Shown here: positions 1 to 5,352 of the stretch, one piece after another
Layout of the letters: each line of letters opens with the position of its first letter
Position numbering within the stretch: the stretch's first letter is position 1
DNA from: AM-2324 sp042091035
GTDB lineage: Bacteria; Bacteroidota; Bacteroidia; Chitinophagales; Saprospiraceae
Direction of reading: 5' to 3'
Length of the DNA: 5,352 nucleotides
NCBI GenBank assembly: GCA_042091035.1
Contig: JBELIG010000219.1
Coordinates: 1 to 5,352, forward strand
Translations under genes and position numbers: made by a program
The notes under the pieces: generated by a model
What the model was told of the DNA's origin: nothing
Database searches by the model: none
The model's input: the letters and a program-made list of their open reading frames with translations, nothing else

Positions 1-77
1 GGTAGAGACCTCTTAATAAGATCTACATGGCCAGTTGTTATAGGATCAAATGACCCTGGGAATACTGCAATTTTCAT
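1..77 (-). CDS. coaD: Phosphopantetheine adenylyltransferase (PPAT), N-terminal fragment cut by the window edge
   Basis: Reading the minus strand from the ATG at 77-75 gives 25 codons, beginning MKIAVFPGSFDPITTGH, before the window ends. This is the start of CoaD, which joins ATP and 4'-phosphopantetheine to give dephospho-CoA and pyrophosphate, the penultimate step of coenzyme A synthesis in the cytoplasm. Visible hallmarks are the PGSFDP loop (residues 7-12) and the TxGH nucleotidyltransferase signature (T14, G16, H17), with the strand-loop-helix spacing typical of the family. CoaD proteins are usually about 150-165 residues, so most of the gene lies left of the window. The start is well placed because the first strand begins at once, as usual in CoaD. 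The gene follows glutamine synthetase on the same strand, but a strong terminator lies between them, so it probably has its own promoter in 78-123, where I see no convincing match. Identity is confident despite the short fragment. Confidence 0.93.
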   Translation of the reverse strand, partial: MKIAVFPGSFDPITTGHVDLIKRSL

Positions 78-123
78 ATCTAAGTAATTAGTACCACTAA
101 TATAAGATTATATACAAAGCAAT

Positions 124-154
124 AAAAAAAGGAGCTTCAAAAGCTCCTTTTTTT
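124..154 (-). terminator. Intrinsic terminator downstream of glutamine synthetase
   Basis: A 7-bp perfect stem (GGAGCTT at 131-137 pairing with AAGCTCC at 141-147) closes a 3-base loop. It is flanked by seven A on the left (124-130) and seven T on the right (148-154). Read on the minus strand it begins only a few bases after the glutamine synthetase stop codon at 162-160 and ends in a U-run, so it should terminate that transcript. The flanking A and T tracts make it structurally bidirectional. It separates glutamine synthetase from coaD. Confidence 0.93.
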
Positions 155-159
155 ATTTA

Positions 160-1161
160 TTATAGTTCGATATTCATTGTATCGATAATCCTTCTTACTA
201 CTTTGTAAGGATCTGCATTAGATGCAGGTCTTCTATCCTCAAGGTATCCCTTCCAATTTGCTGCTGTTGAGACAGGTATTCTAATAGAAGCTCCTCTATC
301 AGAAACTCCTACACTAAATTGATCGATAGATTGAGTTTCGTGTAATCCGGTAAGTCGTTGATCATTCTCAGAACCATAATCCTTGATATGATCCATATGC
401 ATCTTATCCATTTTAGCAAAGATTGAATCAAACAATTCTTTACCGCCTGTTTCACGCATAGGCTTATTTGAGAAATTAGCATGCATTCCTGAGCCATTCC
501 AGTCACCTTTAATAGGCTTAGGGTGGAATTCAACTTCTACACCATACTTTTCAGTTACTCTGTGAAGTAGGTATCTGCACAAGTGAAGATCATCTCCAGC
601 GCGCTTCGCTCCCTTACCAAGAACTTGGAATTCCCATTGCCCTAGTAAAACTTCAGCATTGATACCTGTAACTTCAAGACCTGCGTCAAGACACATGTCA
701 AAATGTTCTTCAACAATATCTCTACCTTCACAATTACCATGTCCTACTGAACAGTAGTAAGGTCCTTGTGGTCGAGGATAACCTTGTTCGGGAAATCCTA
801 AAGGTAAACCACTAGTTGTCAAAACATACTCTTGCTCAAAGCCAAACCAAAAATCAGGATCATCTTGAATACGTGATCTTTCATTTGTTGAGTGTGGTGT
901 TAAATCAGGATTCAATACTTCACACATCACAAGAAATCCATTTTTCCTTCCTGGATCCGGAATAACTCGAACAGGTTGAAGCAGACAGTCTGAGTTATTA
1001 CCTTCCGCTTGTTTTGTAGAACTTCCGTCGTATGACCAGACAGGAAGTGATTTTAGATCGCCATGGAAAAAATCCATCTCGAGCACTTTGGTTTTACTTC
1101 TTAGGTTTGGTTCTGGCTTATATCCATCTAGCCAGATGTACTCGAATTTAAACTTAGCCAT
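160..1161 (-). CDS. Glutamine synthetase, type II (eukaryote-like GSII)
   Basis: A 333-residue cytoplasmic enzyme that makes glutamine from glutamate, ammonia and ATP, the main route of ammonia assimilation. It has the short GSII form, not the roughly 470-residue GSI or 700-residue GSIII. The N-terminal beta-grasp domain carries WSYDGSST (42-49), whose D45 is the expected catalytic Asp. The catalytic domain has FGFEQEY (106-112; metal ligands E109, E111), GINAEV with E170 and then E177, NGSGMHANF (222-230; H227), NDQRLTG (266-272), the R294 region ASIRIP, and LEDRRPASNADPY (307-319) with E308, R310 and R311. All expected active-site positions are present. The end at NIEL matches the short C-terminus of bacterial GSII. 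There is no Tyr adenylylation loop of the GSI-beta type, so control is probably transcriptional or by feedback (inference). No strong Shine-Dalgarno precedes the ATG, as is usual in Bacteroidota. It is read as a single unit closed by the terminator at 124-154. Confidence 0.97.
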   Translation of the reverse strand: MAKFKFEYIWLDGYKPEPNLRSKTKVLEMDFFHGDLKSLPVWSYDGSSTKQAEGNNSDCLLQPVRVIPDPGRKNGFLVMCEVLNPDLTPHSTNERSRIQDDPDFWFGFEQEYVLTTSGLPLGFPEQGYPRPQGPYYCSVGHGNCEGRDIVEEHFDMCLDAGLEVTGINAEVLLGQWEFQVLGKGAKRAGDDLHLCRYLLHRVTEKYGVEVEFHPKPIKGDWNGSGMHANFSNKPMRETGGKELFDSIFAKMDKMHMDHIKDYGSENDQRLTGLHETQSIDQFSVGVSDRGASIRIPVSTAANWKGYLEDRRPASNADPYKVVRRIIDTMNIEL

Positions 1162-1294
1162 TGTTGTAATTCTTTAAAAGTCCTTAATAATTTCTCTTCT
1201 CCTAACTTGAACATCTCCAATAAAAAAGTAACTGATTTACAGGAGTAAATAGTTCTTAAAATCAAGAAAAAAGAATAAAATTATAGGGAACTGC

Positions 1295-1309
1295 CCCATA
1301 CAATATGGG
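1295..1309. promoter_or_regulatory. 15-bp perfect palindrome in the divergent intergenic region; possible operator or leader hairpin
   Basis: CCCATA (1295-1300) and TATGGG (1304-1309) form a perfect inverted repeat around a 3-base centre (CAA). It lies between two divergent genes, about 134 bp upstream of the glutamine synthetase start and 89 bp upstream of the plus-strand gene. If the candidate promoter at 1367-1335 is right, it falls about 20-35 nt into the glutamine synthetase leader. It could be a dimeric regulator site or a small RNA hairpin. There is no U-run after it on either strand, so it is not a terminator. Function is unproven. Confidence 0.3.
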
Positions 1310-1334
1310 ACATAAAGCTAAACTATTTTAATCA

Positions 1335-1367
1335 GAAAATTATATTTAACGGCACTTTCATTACAAA
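1335..1367 (-). promoter_or_regulatory. Candidate Bacteroidota-type promoter for glutamine synthetase
   Basis: On the minus strand, TTTG (1367-1364) is followed after 21 bp by TAATTTTC (1342-1335), which matches the Bacteroidota -33 TTTG / -7 TAnnTTTG pattern except for the last base. A start site near 1328 would leave a 5' leader of about 165 nt. The match was found by eye in AT-rich DNA, where such matches arise often by chance. Confidence 0.35.
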
Positions 1368-1397
1368 AAATGAGGGTTTGTAGTCATTTATTGAGGT

Positions 1398-3170
1398 ATG
1401 AAACATTTTTTAGTTCTATGCCCCTTGCTTCTGCTTCATTCCTTACAATCCATTTGTCAAGAGGATTTTTCACCGAATGAGGCAATTAGTTTGTTGCATA
1501 AGTCATCTTCAAACAGTTTATTAAATGGATCTCAACAAGATATATTAGAGAGTTATGGCATTTCAACCATATTAATTTACGAACTGAACAACTTTCTCAG
1601 CTATAATGTACCTATTCGTTCATACCTAGACCTCCAAAGTATCTTAGGCCTTTCCAAAATAGAGGCAAAGCAAATATTTGATTTAATATTTAACACTAAC
1701 AATGAACTGGTACAATACAAAAAGACAATCAATACAGTCTTTATATCATCAGATATAGATAATTCATCTGTCTTTAAGGATGAATTAAAAATAAGAGCGA
1801 GGCATATCACAAGAAGTGAAACAAGAGATTTAGTTGTATTATCAGAAACTGATAAACAAGAGGAATTTATACAAATTAAGAGCCCATATTTTTCAGATCA
1901 TCTGAGCTTAAGCCTTCGAAAAAATCTAAAAAAAGCAGAGCTTTTTATTGGTGGCTATGAACTTACTATAGGCCAAGGTTTATTGCTAGGACAACGAATT
2001 AGCTTTGGACAAGGTAGCCAGTACTTCAATACTGAAAAACATGAGAAGGCAATTAATATAAAAACTAGTTTTGGTGAAGACAACTATTTCACTGGAGTAG
2101 GAATGATATTAAATCATAAAAGCAAGGCATTATTATATGGCTCTACAAGACTAATCGATGGAACAATAACTTCAGACACTACCTATAATATCAGATACGG
2201 AGGTGACCATTCAACAGCTTCTAGTATAGCAGCTAAAAATGGGATCCGTCAATATAATGTAGGTGCCCAAGTTCACAAAAACCTAAAAATCTTCAAACTT
2301 GATCAAAGCATACATGGGCAAATCATTACTCCTAATAAAGGAGGTATGACAGATAAAAAACTTTGGACATCAAGCTCGATTATTAGAACCCACAAAAACT
2401 TTAGAACTTTTGCAGAATTAGTTTTTCAATATAATAAAAAGATAGACCATAGCTTTCTTCTAGGTCTTTCAAGAAGTTTTGGAAAAAACAGCGGCTTTTC
2501 TTTTGTTGTCCAAAAAAATACAGCGAGATACAGTGGCATATATATCAATCATCTTTTTGGATACAGCACGAACTCTTCGACTAAATATTATTTCATACTG
2601 GAGCGGCAATTGTCTAGAGTAATAAATTGTTATTTCCGCTATGAATCCAAACTAGAAAAAGCGTTGAATACTAGATTCGATTTAGGAACACAAATAAAGA
2701 AGAGAAAAAAATGGTATCTCAATTTAAAAGCAAGCTTTTCTCAAAAAGCAGAATCCAAGACTCTAAATTCTAGCATCAACCTCAAGCAAATAATGAGTAG
2801 TAATATAGAGTGTAGAAGTAGGCTGCATATCAATAATCTCTTTGAGACAGATCAAAAATGGACCAATATCCTTCTTGCAGAAGATTTTATTATCAACCCC
2901 ATGCAAAAACCATATGCAATCAAACTACGATTGGCTTATTATACCCAGGAAAGTCCCTCTAATAATGTATTTGCCTATGAGAATGGTCCTATTGGACAAT
3001 ACTCCATAAAACAATATGATCAAACAGGCTTCAGGTACACCCTAAATTTAAGATGGAAATGGGCTTTTAGAAGTTTAGAGATCAAGTATTCAAGATGGAT
3101 AAATACGGAGGCTGATAAGAGTTTTCCGGTAGAATTTCAATATCGGTCAGTTTTTAATTCCGATCGATAA
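1398..3170 (+). CDS. Secreted helix-hairpin-helix protein with predicted outer-membrane beta-barrel
   Basis: A 590-residue exported protein of unknown role. Residues 1-20 are a Sec signal peptide: Lys at position 2, a hydrophobic core FLVLCPLLLL, and a likely cut near SIC/Q. The Cys context does not fit a lipobox. Residues about 40-98 form a tandem helix-hairpin-helix region: IL..YGIS..LI.ELNNFLSY (49-69), then S75 leading into DLQSILGLSK (78-87) and a closing helix. This follows the pattern of ComEA-like HHH domains. From about 110 to the end, the sequence is rich in alternating polar/aromatic strands ending in aromatic residues, as in an outer-membrane barrel. GYELTIGQGLLLGQ (186-199) with the following SFGQG (202-206) resembles the conserved strand of Bacteroidota HHH/barrel proteins. 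DNA binding is not shown: an exported HHH may be a protein-protein or scaffold element. The next in-frame Met would lose the signal peptide, so this start stands, although GAGG (1393-1396) is only one base from the ATG. It converges on and overlaps the NamZ gene by 17 bp. Confidence 0.8.
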   Translation: MKHFLVLCPLLLLHSLQSICQEDFSPNEAISLLHKSSSNSLLNGSQQDILESYGISTILIYELNNFLSYNVPIRSYLDLQSILGLSKIEAKQIFDLIFNTNNELVQYKKTINTVFISSDIDNSSVFKDELKIRARHITRSETRDLVVLSETDKQEEFIQIKSPYFSDHLSLSLRKNLKKAELFIGGYELTIGQGLLLGQRISFGQGSQYFNTEKHEKAINIKTSFGEDNYFTGVGMILNHKSKALLYGSTRLIDGTITSDTTYNIRYGGDHSTASSIAAKNGIRQYNVGAQVHKNLKIFKLDQSIHGQIITPNKGGMTDKKLWTSSSIIRTHKNFRTFAELVFQYNKKIDHSFLLGLSRSFGKNSGFSFVVQKNTARYSGIYINHLFGYSTNSSTKYYFILERQLSRVINCYFRYESKLEKALNTRFDLGTQIKKRKKWYLNLKASFSQKAESKTLNSSINLKQIMSSNIECRSRLHINNLFETDQKWTNILLAEDFIINPMQKPYAIKLRLAYYTQESPSNNVFAYENGPIGQYSIKQYDQTGFRYTLNLRWKWAFRSLEIKYSRWINTEADKSFPVEFQYRSVFNSDR

Positions 3171-4419
3171 AATCAGGATAGATAAGAAACTCTTCCCGTA
3201 GCTTTGAATAATCTTTCAAGTCCTTTTTCCAAGATAATTGTATCTCCTCGAAGCTACAGCTATCTTCAATCTGATTCCTAAGCTTATCTGTGCCAGCAAG
3301 TAAGTTGAAAAACCCATTATCCAAGAAGAATTTTTTCTTTTCGGGGTATCTATGAAATACATCTAAAATGGATTCTAGGTCCAAATAATCTTTACGGAAA
3401 TTTAGCGCATTATCTTTATAATAAGATTGACCAAAACATGTTTCGCCCTCCAATTTAGGGTATTTAGAACCCTCATTGGGAGTGGGAACAAAAGAATCGT
3501 TTTCAAATTCTAATAAGGGATGACCATACCTTTGGAAGGGAAAATCAGTGCCTCTTCCTACGCTTATTTGAGTTCCTTCAAAAAAACAGAGTGAAGGATA
3601 CAAATACACGGAGCGCATATTTGGTAAATTTGGAGAAGGACGCACAGTCAGTTCATACACATCAGAATGATTATAATGCTCGCATGGTACTATGAAAAGA
3701 TCACACTTACTTGTTGTCCATTCCTTTTCATTGATCATCCAAGCAAGCTCACCTACTGTCAAACCATGAACTACCGGAATCTGATGCATCCCAATAAAAG
3801 AGCTAAAAGATTTTTCTAATATAGGCCCATCAAAATAATGCCCATTAGGATTTGGCCGATCTAAAACCATGAATTTTTTCTTCTGCTCACCACAGGCCTC
3901 CATAATATAATGCATAGAGGAAATATAGGTATAAAACCTTAGGCCAACATCCTGTATATCGAACAATACAATATCAATACCTTTTAAATGCTTTGCGCTG
4001 GGCTTTTTATCCTTGCCGTACAATGAAACTATAGGTATTCCCGTAAGTGGATCAACAGAGCTGTTGATCTCCTCGCCATTGGATGCTGTACCTCGGTAAC
4101 CGTGCTCAAGCGCAAAAATCTTCTTTACTTGGATGCCACGAGCAATCAAGGTATCTAATAAATGCGTCTGATTAATCAGAGAAGAATGATTTACAACTAA
4201 GGCGATATCCGCATCTTTTAATACGGGCAAATAAATATCCATCCGTTCATTTCCTAGCTTAAGTTCCTTTGTTTTCGAATGCACAAATACAGCATCCGAC
4301 TTATTATCAACGGACATAACTACCGATATCCCTTTTTTAGAAACGGAACAGGAACAAAAAAATGTTGCAAAAAAAACAGCAAATGAAACAAAAAGTTTTA
4401 AATTGTATTTTTTAATCAT
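3154..4419 (-). CDS. namZ: Putative exo-beta-N-acetylmuramidase lipoprotein (DUF1343/NamZ family, GH171)
   Basis: A 421-residue envelope protein of the DUF1343 family, whose founding member NamZ (YbbC) of Bacillus subtilis removes terminal N-acetylmuramic acid from peptidoglycan fragments. Residues 1-24 are an export signal (KK, then LFVSFAVFFATFF) ending in FCSC, a plausible though non-canonical lipobox with C24 as the lipidated residue; a periplasmic-side lipoprotein is likely. Family motifs, in order: VVNHSS (75-80), FALEHGYRG (102-110, with E105 in the expected active-site region), FDIQDVGLRFYTY (153-165), LDRPNPNG (186-193), PVVHGLTVGELAWM (215-228), SPNLPN (262-267), FEGTQISVGRGTDFPFQ (280-296) and the C-terminal AGTDKLRNQI (375-384). 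Length is normal for the family and no key motif is missing. A weak AAGG lies 4 bases before the ATG. The role is probably cell-wall turnover and MurNAc recovery; substrate specificity is inferred from the family, not shown here. The symbol is by homology. Confidence 0.9.
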   Translation of the reverse strand: MIKKYNLKLFVSFAVFFATFFCSCSVSKKGISVVMSVDNKSDAVFVHSKTKELKLGNERMDIYLPVLKDADIALVVNHSSLINQTHLLDTLIARGIQVKKIFALEHGYRGTASNGEEINSSVDPLTGIPIVSLYGKDKKPSAKHLKGIDIVLFDIQDVGLRFYTYISSMHYIMEACGEQKKKFMVLDRPNPNGHYFDGPILEKSFSSFIGMHQIPVVHGLTVGELAWMINEKEWTTSKCDLFIVPCEHYNHSDVYELTVRPSPNLPNMRSVYLYPSLCFFEGTQISVGRGTDFPFQRYGHPLLEFENDSFVPTPNEGSKYPKLEGETCFGQSYYKDNALNFRKDYLDLESILDVFHRYPEKKKFFLDNGFFNLLAGTDKLRNQIEDSCSFEEIQLSWKKDLKDYSKLREEFLIYPDFIDRN

Positions 4420-4435
4420 AATACCTTAACTAAGT

Positions 4436-5352
4436 ATGCTCGGGCAAAAATTTGCAATAGTAGATATTGAAACAACCGGAGGGAAACCGGGAAGAGACAA
4501 GATAATAGAAATTGCTATTGTAATAATAGAAAACGAACAGATTATAAGACGATTCGAAACTCTATTGGATCCTGAATGCCCCATACCCCACAATATAACC
4601 TATTTAACAGGTATCCGTCAAGGCATGGTAGAAGGTAAACCTAAGTTTTTTGAAATTGCAAAAGATATAGTTGAGCTAACAGAAGATTGTATTTTCGTAG
4701 CTCATAATGTGCGTTTTGATTATTCATTCATCCGAGAACAATTTAAAGGACTTGGTTTTACTTATAGTCGGAAAACGCTTTGCACTGTTCGATTAAGCAG
4801 AAAGGCATTTCCGCACTTACCCAAGCACAGCTTAGGTTTTTTGATCCAACATTTCGAAATAGAAGTAGATAGTCGTCATAGAGCTATGGCTGATGTACTT
4901 GCCACCTGGGATGTACTAAAGCGAATTATGGTTTCAGAAGCTTTTGAGGAAGAAATGGAACAGGTAATATCTATGGGGATCAAAGAATCTCTGCTTCCTC
5001 AAAACCTTTCAAAATCTGATATTGAATCGCTACCAGAAGATGCGGGAGTCTACTATATGCATAATTTAGAAGGCAGACCCGTATACATTGGTAAGAGTAT
5101 AAATATTAGATCTAGAGTATCCAGCCATTTTAATAAGAAAACAAGTAAAGGCTCAAAATTACAGCAGCAAGTAGACTCAATTAGCTACCAACTCACTGGA
5201 TCTGATTTAATGGCCAGCTTCCTAGAATCCATGGAAATCAAAAAGTTCTTACCAAGTATCAATAGAGCTCAAAAACAAGTAAACTACCCTTATCACATAC
5301 ATAAATACGTGAATGAAGCTGGATATTCCTGCTTAAGGATATCAAAGAAAAA
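4436..5352 (+). CDS. DEDDh 3'-5' exonuclease fused to a GIY-YIG (UvrC/Cho-like) nuclease domain, 3' end outside the window
   Basis: An open frame from the ATG at 4436 runs 305 codons to the right edge with no stop. Residues 1-165 are a DnaQ/epsilon-like exonuclease: Exo I DIETTG (D10, E12), Exo II AHNVRFDYSF (N91, D95), Exo III HRAMAD (H148, D153), so the full DEDDh set is present. After a linker rich in Glu (168-200) comes a GIY-YIG domain like the N-terminus of UvrC and Cho: GVYYM (204-208), VYIGKS (216-221), R225/R227, and FLESMEIKKFLPSIN (262-276) with E264 at the place of the metal-binding Glu. It probably acts in the cytoplasm on damaged or branched DNA, cutting with one domain and trimming with the other (inference). 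Exonuclease/GIY-YIG fusions of about 450-600 residues are known in several phyla, so part of the C-terminus is missing. A TAA at 4427-4429 in frame excludes an earlier start. No Shine-Dalgarno is visible. It diverges from the NamZ gene. Confidence 0.92.
   Translation, partial: MLGQKFAIVDIETTGGKPGRDKIIEIAIVIIENEQIIRRFETLLDPECPIPHNITYLTGIRQGMVEGKPKFFEIAKDIVELTEDCIFVAHNVRFDYSFIREQFKGLGFTYSRKTLCTVRLSRKAFPHLPKHSLGFLIQHFEIEVDSRHRAMADVLATWDVLKRIMVSEAFEEEMEQVISMGIKESLLPQNLSKSDIESLPEDAGVYYMHNLEGRPVYIGKSINIRSRVSSHFNKKTSKGSKLQQQVDSISYQLTGSDLMASFLESMEIKKFLPSINRAQKQVNYPYHIHKYVNEAGYSCLRISKK
4445..4476 (-). promoter_or_regulatory. Weak candidate promoter for the NamZ gene, inside the divergent exonuclease gene
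   Basis: On the minus strand, GTTG (4476-4473) is followed after 20 bp by AATTTTTG (4452-4445), each one base off the Bacteroidota TTTG / TAnnTTTG elements. Transcription would begin near 4438 and give a leader of about 20 nt. It is proposed mainly because only 16 bp separate the two start codons, so the NamZ promoter must lie within the neighbouring coding region. The evidence is weak. Confidence 0.22.

Noticed and set aside
115..141. TTTG/TTGCTTTG on the minus strand as a coaD promoter
   Set aside because: The upstream TTTG lies in the terminator loop and the spacing is only 15 bp, too short for the Bacteroidota pattern.
309..533. A 74-codon minus-strand open frame
   Set aside because: It lies wholly within the glutamine synthetase gene in another frame, has no recognisable domain, and the covering gene is certain.
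1341..1348. TATATTTA as a -7 element for the plus-strand barrel gene
   Set aside because: It is one base off TAnnTTTG, but no TTTG lies at the required distance upstream and the region is so AT-rich that a lone match means little.
1601..1810. A 69-codon minus-strand open frame
   Set aside because: It is antisense to the helix-hairpin-helix region of the plus-strand gene, has no start signal or recognisable domain, and is expected by chance.
3142..3164. Inverted repeat ATCGG ... CCGAT as a terminator for the plus-strand barrel gene
   Set aside because: The stem is 5 bp with a 13-base loop and has no U-run after it; it also lies before the stop codon, so it is not a credible terminator.

Overview
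The window looks like an ordinary stretch of chromosome from a Bacteroidota bacterium, probably of the Cytophagales or a related group. The DNA is AT-rich. The glutamine synthetase is of the eukaryote-like type II common in this phylum. One gene encodes an exported helix-hairpin-helix/beta-barrel protein of a kind I know mainly from Bacteroidota. Shine-Dalgarno sequences are weak or absent, and the candidate promoters fit the phylum's TTTG / TAnnTTTG pattern better than sigma-70. The genus is not resolved. I see no mobile element, tRNA, rRNA, CRISPR array or long repeat.

Layout, left to right. (1) Bases 1-77, minus strand: the first 25 codons of coaD (phosphopantetheine adenylyltransferase, coenzyme A synthesis), cut by the window edge. 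(2) Bases 124-154: a near-perfect intrinsic terminator between coaD and the next gene. (3) Bases 160-1161, minus: complete type II glutamine synthetase. (4) Bases 1162-1397: a divergent intergenic region with a candidate minus-strand promoter and a 15-bp palindrome. (5) Bases 1398-3170, plus: a secreted 590-residue protein with an N-terminal tandem helix-hairpin-helix region and a long, probably outer-membrane beta-barrel remainder. (6) Bases 3154-4419, minus: a DUF1343/NamZ-family (GH171) putative lipoprotein, predicted exo-beta-N-acetylmuramidase, overlapping the previous gene tail to tail by 17 bp. (7) Bases 4436-5352, plus: an open-ended gene for a DEDDh exonuclease fused to a GIY-YIG (UvrC/Cho-type) endonuclease domain, starting only 16 bp from the divergent NamZ start and running off the right edge.

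The genes do not form one pathway: CoA synthesis, ammonia assimilation, an envelope protein of unknown role, cell-wall sugar turnover and DNA repair. Strand switches and the terminator suggest mostly separate transcription units. The points most worth a second look are the exported helix-hairpin-helix/barrel protein, the exonuclease/GIY-YIG fusion, and the very tight arrangement of the last three genes (a 17-bp tail overlap and a 16-bp head gap). No clearly new system is visible.
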